Below are positions 1-12,200 of a stretch of DNA of 64,000 nucleotides, piece by piece (within the stretch, counting starts at the first letter, position 1; the number at the start of each line of letters is the position of its first letter). The stretch is from positions 1 through 64,000 of the forward strand of contig JAKJHU010000663.1 of NCBI GenBank assembly GCA_022316685.1, given 5' to 3'. The stretch is from Progne subis subis. Taxonomy: Eukaryota > Chordata > Aves > Passeriformes > Hirundinidae. Made by a program: the position numbers and the translations under genes. The notes beneath the pieces were generated by a model that had not been told where the DNA came from, ran no database searches, and saw nothing but the letters and a program-made list of their open reading frames with translations.

Positions 1-716
1 TCTGATCCCTCACTCTGGGGCACGGCTGCACAAATGACCCCCACTGCAGCAGCAGCAGGCCATGGAGCTGACTTTCAGCACAGCCCCTGCCACTCTTCCC
101 TCCCGTGTGCACTGGTGTCACAGCAGCCTGAGGCACCTGGGAGCCCTCAGGGCCAGCAGGGACTTGAGATGGCAGCCCTGGGCTCCTGGGGTTGTGCAAG
201 GAACAGAGGTGGGGACTCCCTCTCCACGTGCAGCTTCCAGATGGAAAAGGCTGCTGTGAGCAGGCAGCTCCAAGGGCAGAGAAAGGAGGGTCTCGACCCC
301 TGGATCTGTGCCAGTTCCACAGTGCTGGGCAGCAGCCACCGAGCACAGGGGCACAGAGGGCACAGCAAGAGGGACAAAAGTAGGCAAGGTCAGAGACTGG
401 GAAGAGCCAGACCTGGGAGCAGGAACAGCTGCTTCATTGCACTCTTGGAGAAAGCTCTTGGCTGCTTCAAAGCACTGAAAGGCGTGAAGGGCAGAGAGGA
501 GGCCACACCAAACAATGCTCCTGTTTTCACAGCCTCCCCTCTCAGTGTCCCAGAAGGAATTGCATGAACTGTATTCTTCTCTGTGAGTTGTCTCGTTCAG
601 CGTGAGCAGCTCAGCACCAGGAGCTAAAGGTGCTAAAGCCTTAGGCCTCAAGAGCTGAGCAAGAGGAAATGTTTTGAGCAAAGCAATGCTGCTAACATGG
701 ACCTGGCTGAATCCAG

Positions 717-842
717 CAGATGGAATCCTGGAATTATGGAATCCTTTCTGTTGGGAAAGACCTCTGAGCTCATGGAGTCCAGCCGCTCACCCAGCAGTGT
801 CAAGCCCAGCACTAAACCACGTCCCTCAAGTTCCAAGGCCTG
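717..842 (-). mobile_element. CR1 LINE 3' fragment
   Basis: The stretch has the hallmark CR1 tail in reverse complement: a tandem of ATGGAATCC-like words at the left end, then a GGAAAGACCTCTGAG-like word, a GAGTCCAGCCGCTCACCCAGC-like region and an ACTAAACCACGTCCCTCA-like region. It is non-coding and 5' truncated. The same fragment is at 31,071-31,212 and 48,910-49,037, so the insertion predates the duplications. Confidence 0.75.
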
Positions 843-1539
843 GACAACAGGCCCTGAGTGAGGCCTGAACAACAGGCCCTGAGCCAAAGGAGACCTCTGG
901 ATGAACCTTCCAGCCAAAGGTTATCTTTGTATCTGCTCATTAAGGAAATATGCATTGCCATTAGAGCTGTGATAGAAGTATCCACTCATTAGTAAAACAT
1001 GGATTGACATTTCTGTGTTTAGAAACTGGACAAGGCCATGAAATCTGACATCTGGCCTTGTCTGGGAGTTTTGGATCAAAGTCAACTCCCTTGGTTCCTC
1101 CTTGAGCCCTGGCCAGGCTTTGGGTGAAACCCAAGAGGAGAATGAAAGCAGATGTTCCTGCACTAGAAGTGCTGTCAGTTTGTTTATTCAGCACTGTCAG
1201 AGCTGGGCCCTCTCACAGCGAGGTTGGAGCCTCACCTGGGGCTGGAGGCACCTGCAGGAATTCCCAGTGTCCAGGAGTGGCTCTGCAGTCCTTGGCTGGG
1301 ACAGCTTCCCCCAGCTGATGTGTGGATCTGGGTGATGGGAAAGTCAGAGGGGACCTGGTGCTGTCTCTTTCTTAATCACTTAATCAGGCAATCTTTGGTA
1401 GTGATGATTGGGTGCATTGCTGAGCTTCTCCTTTGGTGATTCTTTGCACTTTTGCATTATAATAAATCACAGAATTCCTGAACTTTGTGTCTGTGTCTTG
1501 TGCTGACCCTGCTCACCAGCAGAACAGACACTGCGGCCC

Positions 1540-1850
1540 CACAGAGCCAAAGGTGCCGTGTGACACTGTGGGGCCTGGTGTGACCAAGGGTCACTTGTGT
1601 CACTCTGTCACCAAGGACACCTCTCTGCCATTGCAGGACCTCTTAGAACCGAGGGGCCATTGTGGCACTGCAGGACCTCATGGAACCAAGTGGACCATAG
1701 TGACGCTTTGTGGTCTCATGGAACCAGGATGAAATTGTTACATTGCGCAGCCCCAAGGAATCAAGCAGCTATTTTGACTCTTCATGGCTTCATGGAACCA
1801 TGGAGACCATTGTGACACTGCAGGGACCTGTATACCCAAAGGTCCATTGT
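1540..1850 (+). repeat. 37-bp minisatellite, short array
   Basis: About eight diverged units of roughly 37 bp are present. The core reads CATGGAACCAAGG, then CCATTGTGACACTG, then CAGGACCT. The same family forms much longer arrays at 9,195-10,420 and 13,805-15,290. Matching short arrays in the arms lie at 30,100-30,410 (reverse) and 49,730-50,040. Confidence 0.85.
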
Positions 1851-2344
1851 TTTCCTCTGGCTGGCACTGCAGAGTCCAGACTCTCCCTGCCCCTGTCCCA
1901 GCCCCACAGAGCAGCAGAGTCAGGTCTGGCCCTGCAGCAGGGACTGGAGGCCATGGGGCTCAGGGACAGGGACTCTCTCTGCTTCCTGGAGATTTTCCCC
2001 CTGCAGGTGTTTCCCTGTGCCTGATCTCTCCCTGCCAGCACTCACAGACCCCAAATCTCTGTGCACTCTCCCTGGCCCAGACAGAACCCTGCCTGTTTGC
2101 AGGGCACTGGCTGGGGGCAGGTTCTGTTTGCAGCTTGGAGAAAGGACAGGTCAGACTCAGCCTGATGGGCCCTGATGCTGAGGCAACAAGATAATGCTTG
2201 AACTGTGCCAAAAGCTGTAGCTGTGCAGAAAGAAATAGTTACCTTGTAACAAGGAATGGGAATGAAGTCCTTTTTAGAATTCAGCAAATTTCGCAGAACA
2301 AGCTGTATTGGTTTGGCATGGCCTGGTTTTTGTGGCAGGGGCAC

Positions 2345-2490
2345 CACGGGTATCCATGGGGATGGAGAGATCCACTCTCAGCCCATGGGGATCCATGGGG
2401 ATGCAGAGATCCACTCTCAGCCCATGGGATCCATGGATGCAGAGATCCACTCTCAGCCCATGGGGATCCATGGGGATGCAGAGATCCACC
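2345..2490 (+). repeat. 39-bp minisatellite, about 3.5 units
   Basis: Units of 39 bp (one shortened to 36) contain two CCATGG words around GGGATCC and an ATCCACTCTCAGCC segment. All units being multiples of three keeps several frames open. This explains the repetitive peptide frames here without any need for a gene. The same array is 12-13 units long at 29,087-29,573 and 8-9 units at 50,545-50,876. Confidence 0.9.
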
Positions 2491-2499
2491 ACAGCCCCT

Positions 2500-3951
2500 G
2501 GGGAGGTGCCCATCCCAGAGCGGGTGGATGCCTGGATGAGGCTGTGATCCAGTGGGAGACCCGGTGGAGAGAGGGGGCCCTGCTTCCAGGCTGGAGCAGC
2601 CTGTCCTTGGAGGACTGCAGCCCGTGGGAGGAGAGCCCCATGCTGCAGCAGTTTGGGAGGACTGTGTGCCCGTGGGAGGGACTCACGTTGCAGCAGGTGC
2701 GGTAGGGCTGCTGCTCGTGAGAGTGGACCCACGCTGGGGCAGTTCATGGAGAACTGTATCCAGTGGGAGGGACTCCATGGCCACATGGGAGAAGGGCTCC
2801 TCTCCCAGAGCACCAGAAGAAAATCTCTAGATGAAATGAGAAAACTCCCATGCCCTGTTTCTCTGTGCTGTCGTGAGAAGAACGGAGGACCTGGGTGGAA
2901 AAAAGGTGTTTTAAGGGTTTATTTACCTCTCATTATTCTTCTCTTATTCTGTTAGTATTAAAATTCACTTTGCAACTTAAGTTGAGCCATTTTGTTTATG
3001 AAATATTTCTCCTGTTTCTTAACTCACTCATGAAGTGTTTGTTAATATTTTTTTCCTTCTCTGCCCAGCTGTGGCAGGGGAGGATGAGTGAAGGACTCTC
3101 GTGGGTGCCTGGCAGTGGGCCAGTGTCCAACCATGACACAAGGTAACTGCAACAGCTGACCCCTGGCTATTTGAGCAGACAATCTTATAGAGCATGTGCG
3201 GAAGCAGGGGTAATAAGTTCAAGCCCCAGGAAGTTTTCTGAGCCTTCATCAAAACAATCACCAGGAGGCTGATGAGCACCCTTTGCACGGACCAGGCATG
3301 TGCTACCAGGGCTTACATAAACATGTGATTAGAAAATATGTACAATATCAAGGTTAGGAAAGTATAATGAGAACAAAAAAAAAATATAAAAGATAGTACT
3401 GTGTGAAGAACAGACAAGTGAGTTTGTGGTGGAGCTATTCCCATCACTGTCAGCATTGACTAAATAAATACTGTTATAATGACTTTATACTATGGATTAC
3501 TGTTTTCTTGCCTAGTTCTCCTTGTTTTTCTGCCCACCTCATTGCCTGCAAAGCTGGACATACCAGCAGGAATTCCCAGTTTCTGGGAGAGGATCTTTAG
3601 TCCCTGGCTATGAAAGCTTCTCCCAGCTGATGTGTGGAACCAAGGAGATCATTCTGATACTGCAGGGACTCTCATAATCAAGGGTCCATTGTTTTCCTCT
3701 CCCTGCCCCAGCCCTGCAGAACAGCCCAGAGTGGCTGTCTGGCCCTGCAGCAGGAACTGGAGGCACTGGAGGTCAGGAACAGCCACTCTGTGTCTGGAAT
3801 GCTCAGGACATGCTCAGCTCAGGCAGCTCGTGCAGCCCCAGGGCCAGCCCCGCTGCCCAGCACAGCAGCACAGAGTTGGCCCCGGGGCTCCTCAGGCAGC
3901 TCCTGCTGCCCCAGGGACAGGGCAGCCTCTGGCCAGGGCTCCTCTGCACTC
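2500..3951. other. Duplicated non-coding DNA
   Basis: This is part of the three-copy block, with partners at about 27,600-29,080 (reversed) and 50,885-52,345. It has a GC-rich first part and an AT-rich middle (about 2,900-3,520) with poly-A and poly-T runs. Two degenerate 37-bp units lie near 3,635-3,700. I see no splice-bounded exon or recognisable protein. Confidence 0.6.
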
Positions 3952-6060
3952 CTAGAGCACTATATTAAAATAGATGTTACAGCTCCTATACTGTGGAGTA
4001 AGTAAACAAAACCTTTTTTTTAATCATGATCATAATCAGTCATATGTATATGTACCTAAACACTTCTGGTTTGCCATCCTTATTGTTGTGGGACAAAGTT
4101 GTACAAAGGTTCAATTCCACCTTTATGATTCTTTACACATAAATCCTTGACAAAGTCTGGGGCTGGGATTGGATCCAATAAGTCCCAGGATCCTCTCACA
4201 GAAAGAGTTTGTAAAGCCTGGTTTGGGGAGCTTGGGGGTATGATTGGGGTGTTGGGGGTCCTTTCTGCACCTCATAACCCAACAGGAACTTGTTTAATAA
4301 ATTTTGCCTGAAGCTGCCACTCTGTCCATGACAGGAACCCCTGTGAATGTCTGTGACATCCCAGCTCTTTGGCAGCCTGGACACTCCTGGGATGTCCCCA
4401 TGGAGCCCTGTGAGTTTCTGTCACCTCGCTGTTCTTTAGGAGCACAGGGATGTCACCAGTGGACTCCTGCCACTGCCTGGGACAAATTGGCTCCTTGGCA
4501 GTGTACAGACACCTCTGTTGTCACTGTGCAGCCCTGTGACTGTCTGTCACCTCATGACCCTTATGAAGATTAAGGACCCCTGGGATGTCACCATGGAGCC
4601 CCTGTGACTGCACGTGAGCTCACAGTACTTTTTCAGTAGGAAACCCTGGAATCTATTTAATCTGCTCTGCTGCAGATGGATCCTGAGCAACTGGAGGTCC
4701 CTGATGAGTTTTAGTTCTTCAGAGGCTTGTTCAGTCTTCAGCTCTTCAGTTCAGGAATTCAGTGCCAAAGGCTCATTAATATTTCAAAACACCCAAAACC
4801 AGAAAATCTCCTGGGAATAATTTAATTTAATTTAGATTCTTCAATTCTTCTGTGGTTGATTGTACAGATTTCAGAAGTGTATTCAAAGAGCATATACTCT
4901 ATCTCATAGAAATGTAAAGGATTTTTGTCCAATTTAGTTTATTTCCCTGTTTATAGATTGGTATCAGCAATCTCCAGTTGATATTGATCCCCAGCACCTC
5001 CCCATGCAGTCTGAACAGATATGAAAATCAAGACCCTTCATGGCTGACAATCAGTCACGCTTTGTCCCTACCCCCACCCCACCATTTCCCTCATCCAGCC
5101 CCTGGGACTCAGAGCAGCCTTCTGCCAATCTGAGCTTCCTCCAATCCAGGCTGCACCTGCAGCTTTCAGCTCCTTGGCACAAACTCCCACCTGCTTTCCT
5201 TGCAGAAGGAGCTGCCTGAGACACAGAGGGATGTTCGTTTATTGCCAGCCAATGAAACCAAGGGAAGGCACAGCCCCATGAAAAACAGAAATCCAGCCAG
5301 TGACACTAAGAGAGGGGAAGATCAGGATTCCTTCTCCTGCCATCATACAATTCCAGGAAATTCCTGGTCTCTCCTGATGGGAAAACTTTGGCATTTCTTA
5401 GAAGTGCTCAAATGACCCAGCTGATGAAGATGTGCTCGTGCACCTCGCAAGCTGCAGGTCCTGCACAGCCCTGCAGGGCTCCTGTCCCATCTGCTGTGCT
5501 CCAGTGTAAAACAGGGAGCAGCACTGTCCCCGGATCATTAGAGAGCTGAATTGGAAAGGACCTCAGCAAGTCAGCAGCCCAAGCTGTCAGAAACTGGGCC
5601 AGACCAAGTGGTTCAAGGCTTGATTTGGTCTGGATTGGAAATCCCAAAGGACAGGGAGATGGCAGCATCTCAGCACCTGGCTGAGCCCATGGGAACAAAG
5701 GTTTCCTCCTGTCCTGGCTGAAGCTCCCCTCTTTCACTCTATATCATTGTCTCTTGTCTCCCACCAGGCCCCCAGTGAAGAGCCTGGCTCTGTGTCTCCA
5801 TCACCTCCTCGGTGGCACTGCCAGGCTGGCATGAGGAGCCCCTCAGCCTTCCCTGCTCGGGCTGGACAAGCCCAGCTCCCTCAGCCTCTGCTCACAGCCA
5901 AAGGGCTCCAGCCCCACCTTGGGGCCCTTCCCTAACCCTGCTGCAGCTGCCAGACATCTTTCCTGCCCTGGGGAACCCAACTCAGCCACAGTGACCTGGA
6001 TCATGCACGTCCTTGATGTCCTGGTCACACAGCCCAGCCCCTTGTCCCGTGTCAGGCTCT
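3952..6060 (+). repeat. Third copy of arm sequence, part B
   Basis: This matches about 54,771-57,060 of the right arm in the same orientation, and 23,710-25,925 of the left arm in reverse. It is joined directly to part A across the deletion junction at 3,951. Homology ends at about 6,060, where it abuts a reversed 37-bp minisatellite. No gene was recognised. The stretch holds a degenerate tandem repeat near 4,310-4,620 and an AT-rich segment at 4,800-4,990. Confidence 0.85.
4310..4620 (+). repeat. Degenerate tandem repeat, roughly 60-70 bp period
   Basis: Irregular repeats carry the recurring words CCTGTGA, GTCTGTGACATC, CCTGGGATGTC and CATGGAGCCC. Unit boundaries are blurred by substitutions. 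The same block is at 25,230-25,530 (reversed) and 55,200-55,570. Confidence 0.6.
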
Positions 6061-6099
6061 GGGGATTGATTTGCGGAAGATCCACTTCTCCATCCACTA

Positions 6100-6690
6100 C
6101 TGTAGGCCCTGCCATGCTATAATGGCCCCTTGGTTCCAGTGGGTCCCAAAGTGTCAGAAGAGTCTCCATTGTTCCATGAGGCCCCACAATGTCACTGTGG
6201 TCCCCTTGGTCCACAGGGCCCCACAGTGTAACAATGATTCTTGGTTCCATGAGGTTCCTCAGTCACAATGGGCTCCTTGGATCCTCAGTGTCACAATGGC
6301 CCCTTGGTTCCATGTGGCCACACTGTGTCACAGTGGCTCATGGTTCCATGTGACACACACATTAATAATGCACCCTTGGTTCCATGAGGTTCTGTACTAT
6401 ACCATGGTCACCTTGGTTCTGTGAGGCTCCGCAGTGTCACAATGGACCCATGGTTCCACGAGGCCTTGCTGTGTCAGAAATGGCTCCTTGGTTCCAAGAG
6501 GTTTCTCAGTCACAGTGGTCTCCTTGGAACTGCCGTATCATGGGGACCATTTCTTCAATGTGGCCCCAAAGTGCCAAAATGGATTTTAGTTCCACAAGGT
6601 TCTGCTGTGTCCAAATGGACTCTTTGTTCCATGAGTTTGCACAGTGCCACAGGAGACTCCTTTGTTTTGTGAGGCCCTATCACCATCAAA
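6100..6690 (-). repeat. 37-bp minisatellite in reverse orientation
   Basis: About fifteen diverged units read as CTTGGTTCCATGAGG followed by CAGTGTCACAATGG, the reverse complement of the arrays at 9,195 and 13,805. It begins where homology to the arm sequence stops, so the array marks a duplication boundary. Confidence 0.85.
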
Positions 6691-7040
6691 TATCCAAAAT
6701 ATCAGAATAAGACAACACTACTTTGCTCTTTAGGAGGGTATCCTTGATTTGGGCCTCAGATCTAGTGAAGGGTAACTCCTAACCTTACATGAACATCTAA
6801 TTCTACCAGTGTGTTGTTTATATACAGTCACTCAATGTGTATTAATACTTACACATTTCCATAAAAGCCACTTGAACTTCCCAGATTCACTCCTTGTTTT
6901 TTCTATCACTACACTCTCAAGCCAGATGTCTTCTTTTTGTCTTTCAACCATCCTCACATGAAAAGCGGCCCCTTTACGTGACTGGTTTCTCAGCTAAAAC
7001 TTCGCAGGCAGGGTAGAAATGGAATTACCCTTTTGGTATC
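6691..7040. other. Unique AT-rich stretch, nothing recognised
   Basis: No repeat partner was noticed elsewhere in the window, and there is no coding evidence. It separates the reversed minisatellite from the first 4.6-kb tandem unit. Confidence 0.5.
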
Positions 7041-7044
7041 AAGC

Positions 7045-7640
7045 CCAAAGCTTTGCAGAGGCAGGCAGGACGCAGAGCTGTCAGCAAAGGAAGGGGCCAG
7101 CGAGGTGGGGCAGCCGGGGGATGACGACAGCCTGCAGGGACAGAGGCGCAGGGCATGGACACCGTAGGACAGCCTGGGCTGGAGAGGGCACAGGGATGGG
7201 CAGCAGCTGAAAGGCCCTGACACAGCCAACTCCTGCAGCACTTGGGCCATGGCTGCTGGCCCTGGGCCTGAGCCATGAGCAGGAGACAAGTGACCCTGGC
7301 AGGCCTGGGGCCTCATTGCCTCCTTGTCCCTGCTCAGCAGCCTGGCAGGGGCCGCCCCATGGTGCTGCCCTTGGCATTGCACATCCCCACATCCCAGTGT
7401 CCTGGGAAGAGCCCTGAGCACTGAGGGAGGGACAGCATCTGCCTTGGCAGGGGCTGGGGCTCAGGCCTTGGCCCTTTGCATTCCTGAAACACATCCAGGT
7501 TTGCTGAGCATCAGAGACACCTTTGCCTTGTTTGTCCCCACCTGTCATCACTGCTGCAGTGTTCTGATCAAACTGGAACTTGGGGAAACTTTCCTCACTC
7601 GGGTTGCTCTGTGGGACCCATTAAAACTTTAGGAAACTTC
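7045..7640 (-). repeat. GC-rich segment, copy 1 of 4
   Basis: This 0.6-kb GC-rich block recurs at 11,610-12,200, 16,290-16,880 and, inverted, 63,120-63,650. Open frames up to about 160 codons exist on both strands, but small indels shift their frames between copies. I see no protein family signature. Its repeated retention may only reflect segmental duplication. Confidence 0.7.
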
Positions 7641-9190
7641 AATGTTTTAATTTAACTTTGATTTCTTGAGAAGTTTTTTGAACATACTCGCAGGGAGGAA
7701 ATTGAATGTAAAAAACACTAAATCCATGAGTGTCTCATTAAAGGTCTTGTGCTGTGTCTGTGCTGCTGAGCTGGGCCGGGCTCCTGGCACCCAAGAAAAG
7801 TTTCAAAAATACATTTCTCCTGAGGTGAAATTCTCCTTCAGATGGGCCACGTGTGTTATTTGAAATGTAGACACAGAGTGAAATTTTACAGTGGCAGAAC
7901 TACCTTTTCTTTCCTTTCTCAGTAATTGTTAACTCTCTCTTCTTTGTTTGTTTTGGTTTCCTTTTGTTCTTAACAGTATAGCACATCATTCGCTTACATG
8001 GAATATTAGCTTTTCTCCCTATGCCGACATATATCTATCCCTAGGGAATCTTAACTTTTGAATACAATATGTACGTTTCACCAGCAAATAAACACATTGA
8101 ACTGATTAAAAAAACTAATCTGTCTCTAGCTCCCACTGCTGCTTTAGTAAATTCTCTTGCTCAGTTTTTGTTGCTTTTTCTTCTGCAATTTTAGCTCTTC
8201 TGTCAGTTGAAGCAACATCTCTGTTTGCTGTTAATCTCCTTGTATAGTTCTTTTCAACACTTTCCCTCGTACAGTTCCAAACTCATTTTCATGACGTTTC
8301 TTCACTTTGAGTTCGGTCACCTCCTTTTTTTTTTTTTCTTTTTTCTGTTAGTTGGTCACTCCAAGCTTGTCTTACATTTGTTTCGTGCAGCTCTCACTCC
8401 ACCTTCTCAAAGCTCTGCTGCCACTTCTAGCTACACCATGCTGCTGTGAACACTGGCACGTGCGCCCAAGGATCCCACAGACTGTGGCCTTGGGGCCAGT
8501 GTCTCATAAGTTATTCAGACTCTTGGGCTTTCAGTTCTGCCTACATTGCTTTCAAGCTCTCAGGTCCACCTGGCTGCAATTCATCTGGATTTTTAGGCTC
8601 TCACATCTCCCTATTTTGCTCTCAGACTCTCTTCCCCTGCTCTGATCGTCAGGCTCTTGACCCACCTGGCTCAGTTCAGCTGGGTTCCACTGTCTCACTG
8701 GTCTATAGTCATTCAGCCAGGATAATGTCAGGGTCACCATTCATTGTTGCCCAGTCCTCATAAGAGGCACCAGTTGACAGTGGAGCCATGACTGACACAG
8801 GTGTCAGTCTCTTATTATCTGAAAACACTCCCACATTTCTCTCTGTAGCCTACACACAGGCAGCTATATGCAGCCTTCTGACTCCTGCTCTCTTCCCCCT
8901 GCAGGACTGGCTAACTTATTCCTGTCCCTGACCACCAGACCCTCTCTGTCCCTCACACGCCTGCTTGACCCTTCTTCTCACAGCACAGCCTGCAGACTCC
9001 ATCTGACTCTTGCCCAGCTCACCCAATGTGTTATAACACTCACTCTCATTGGACATAGCTGGGATCTATTAAGGGCAAGGCTGTTCCCACTCTTGGGAAT
9101 TAGTACAGCTGCAATTTATCAGGGGAGAGATTGCCTTCAGCACTATCTCTATTCTCTTTACAATCTGTCCTCCCACACCCAGGGAGAATC
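7641..9190. other. AT-rich interval of tandem unit 1
   Basis: The partner in unit 2 is 12,201-13,800. It includes T-rich runs (about 8,326-8,345) and a CT-rich region at 8,480-9,000 with repeated CTCTCAGGTC-like words. No gene was recognised. Confidence 0.55.
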
Positions 9191-9194
9191 TGTG

Positions 9195-10420
9195 TACAGT
9201 ACAGAACCTCATGGAACCAAGGGGCCATTGTGGCACAGCAAGGCCTTGTGGAACCAAAGGGACCATGGTGACACTACGGAACCTCATGGAACTACGGGTC
9301 CATGGTGACACAGCAGGGCTGCAGAACCCAAGGAGTCCATTGTGACACTGCAGAACCTCATGGGATCACGGTGTCCATGTTACAGCACTGAACCTCATGG
9401 AACAAAGGGTCCCTTGTGACACTGTGGAACCAAGGAGACCTGTTGCTTGCCAGTACGAAAGCTCATGGAACCAAAAGTCCATTGTGACATTGTGGAGCCT
9501 CATGGAAGCATGGAGACCATTAGGACACTTCAGGACCTACTGGAACCAAGTGGCAATTGTGACACTGCAGGGCCTTGTATAACCAAGGGGTCATTGTAGC
9601 ACAGCAGGGCCTCATGGAATCAAGGGGATCATAGTGACACTGTGGGGCTCCATGAGACCACGGGGACATTCTGACTGTGGAACCAAGGAGACCACTGTTA
9701 TACAACAGGGCATCATGGAACCAAGGAGGCCTTTGTGAACCAGTGAGGGAACCCGCTGAGACTATTGTGACACTTCAAGGCCTTGTGACACCAAAGGGCC
9801 ATTGTGGAACTGCAGGGCCTCAGGGAACCAAGGAGACCATTGTGACATTGCACGGCCTCATGGCAGCAAGGGGCCATTGTGACACTCTGGGACCTTGTAG
9901 GTCCAAAGGAACATTGTGGCACTGTGTATCACCATGGAACCAAGGAGGCCCCTGTAACACTACAGGGCTCCATGGACCTAAGAACTCATGTAACAATGAG
10001 TCACCCAATGGAATCAAGGCGCCTTTCCACACTTCAGGGCCTCAGGGAACCAAGGTGTCTTTGTGATACTGTGAGGCCTCATGGAATCCTGGAGACCATT
10101 GTGGCACTTTGAGGCCTCATTGAATCAAGGGGCTCTGCAGGGCCTTGTGGAACCCAGGAGCCCATTGTGATACTGCGAGCCACTGGAGAGACCATTGTGG
10201 AACTCTGAGTCCCCATGGAACCACAGGGCCATTGTGACACCACAGGGCCTCACAGAACCAAGGAAACCATTGGGACACTGCAAGGCCTCATGGAAGCGAG
10301 GGGCCAGTGTGCAACTGCGGAAGCAAGAAGACCACTCTGATATCACTGGCCTCTGGAATCAAAGGTCTATTCTGATACTATGGAGCCTCATGGAACCATA
10401 GGGAAATTGTGACGCTGCAT
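9195..10420 (+). repeat. 37-bp minisatellite, long array 1
   Basis: More than thirty diverged units of about 37-38 bp have a GGAACCAAGG start, then CCATTGTGACACTG, then AGGGCCTCAT. Almost every unit keeps CCATTGTG or a one-base variant. Units drift in length, so frames do not stay open for long. Confidence 0.92.
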
Positions 10421-10439
10421 GTCCCAAGGATCCAAGAAC

Positions 10440-11345
10440 ACAGAACTGGTCTGTCTGGCTTGGCCTCCGGGGGCCCTCCTTACTGGTCCAGTTGACCTGA
10501 CATGTTGAGGGCTGCTCCTCATCTGCCCCTGAACTCTGAAGTTCTGTGCTTTCCCTCCTGTGGGAAAGAACTGTCCTCCTCCAGGGGTTCATGGCCAAAA
10601 TTGGGATGCTACCTCCAAATTTGATTATATCCAGGGACTGTTCCCATATGAAACCTGCCAGGAGAGACAGCTCTGGCTGGCCTTGGCCTCTTGGGAGCCA
10701 CTTCTCATCTGTCTTTAAAACTCTGAGGAGCCATGCTTCCCTTCCCATGGAAAAAAACGTCTTTTCAAGTCCAGGTGTCCATGGCCAAAATTGGGTTCTG
10801 CCTCCAAATTTCCTTATATCCAAGACAGCAACAAGTCAAAAGCTGCCAGGACTGTCTAGGTTCCCTTGACTTCCTGAGGGCCAGCTCTCATCTCCATTTG
10901 AAACACTGGGTGGCTTCTTCCTATGGAAAAAACTGTCCTTGTCCAGACACCCATGGACAAAACTGGCTTTGTCCTCCAAATTCTGTCTATCCAAGAAAAA
11001 ATCTCCAAGACAACAGCTGCCAAGACAAACTGGTCTGGTTGGCCTTGGCCTCCTTAGGGCTGCAGCTAATCGGCTTTCAAACTGCGGTTCTGAACTTTCT
11101 GTTTCTGTGGAGAAGAATTGTCATTCTGGTCCAGGAATCCATGGCTGCAATGTAATCTTATCTCCAAAATTTCCCATATATCCAAGGGTTTGCTTTCAGA
11201 CAATACCTGCGAGGACAGACAGGTCTGGCTTGCCTTGGCCCCTGGTGAGTGCCTCTCATCTGCTTTCAAAACCCTGGGGTTCTGTGGTTTCCTTCCCATA
11301 GAAGAGAACTGTCCTTCTTCTCCAGGTGTCCATGGCCTTACTGAC
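10440..11345 (+). repeat. Satellite-like repeat, five monomers of about 185 bp
   Basis: The recurring landmark TCCATGGCCAAAATTGGG (with variants) has its ATGG at 10,591, 10,781, 10,953, 11,141 and 11,332, giving spacings of 190, 172, 188 and 191. Between landmarks the same order recurs: TATATCCAAGG, a CAGGACAGAC word, TGGCCTTGGC, then TCTCATCTG. Monomers are well diverged. A related block is at 15,300-16,020. Confidence 0.8.
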
Positions 11346-11609
11346 AACTATATAGAGACAAAGCAGCTCTGTGCAAGGAGAGTGGAAACTGAGAAGAGGG
11401 AACAAGAGCTCTGGGAGGGATTGAAGGGCAGGTTCAGAGATGGGGGATCAATTTGACAAAGCAGAGAGCAGCTGGAGAAAGAAAAAAATCATACCAAGGA
11501 CACCTGGGGAACTCCAGACTGGGAACAGAGAGAAAAGAATTTCCCTCCTAGGGCTGGGCTATGGTGCAACACATACCCCAGAAAGAGTCTGGGACAGCCC
11601 AAGGCTTTG

Positions 11610-12200
11610 TGTGGCCAGGCAGAGGCAGGCAGGACGCAGAGCTGTCAGCAAAGGAAGGGGCCAGCGAGGTGGGGCAGCCGGGGGATGACGACAGCCTGCA
11701 GGGACCAGAGGTGCAGGGCATGGACACCGTAGGACAGCCTGGGCTGGACAGGGCACAGGGATGGGCAGCAGCTGAAAGGCCCTGACACAGCCAACTCCTG
11801 CAGCACTTGGGCCATGGCTGCTGGCCCTGGGCCTGAGCCATGAGCAGGAGACAAGTGACCCTGGCAGGCCTGGGGCCTCATTGCCTCCTTGTCCCTGCTC
11901 AGCAGCCTGGCAGGGGCCACCCCATGGTGCTGCCCCTGGCATTGCACATCCCCACATCCCAGTGTCCTGGGAAGAACCCTGAGCACGGGAACAGGATCTG
12001 CCTTGGCAGGGGCTGAGGCTCAGGCCTTGGCCCTTTGCATTCGTGAAACACATCCAGGTTTGCTCAACATCAGAGACACCTTGCCTTGTTTGTCCCCACC
12101 TGTCATCACTGCCTGCAGTGTTCTGATCAAACTGGAACTTGGGGAACTTTCCTCACTCGGGTTGCTCTGTGGGACCCATTAAAACTTGAAGAAACTTCAG
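11610..12200 (-). repeat. GC-rich segment, copy 2 of 4
   Basis: This is a near-identical counterpart of 7,045-7,640 with small indels, for example near 11,985, that break the frames open in copy 1. That argues against a protein-coding role. Confidence 0.7.

Larger units (their letters stand above)
1..3951 (+). repeat. Third copy of arm sequence, part A
   Basis: This matches about 48,190-52,345 of the right arm in the same orientation, and the reverse complement of about 27,610-31,940 of the left arm. It contains the same CR1 fragment, 37-bp array and a shortened 39-bp array. No convincing gene is present; open frames here are disrupted by indels between the three copies. At about 3,951 the sequence jumps to what is position 54,771 in the right arm, so about 2.4 kb is missing relative to the arms. 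Confidence 0.85.
7040..11605 (+). repeat. Tandem segmental duplication, unit 1 (about 4.57 kb)
   Basis: This stretch and the next (11,605-16,290) are direct tandem copies with the same internal order: GC-rich segment, AT-rich segment, 37-bp minisatellite, then monomers of about 185 bp. The GC-rich segment recurs a third time at 16,290-16,880 as the outer part of the left palindrome arm. Confidence 0.9.
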
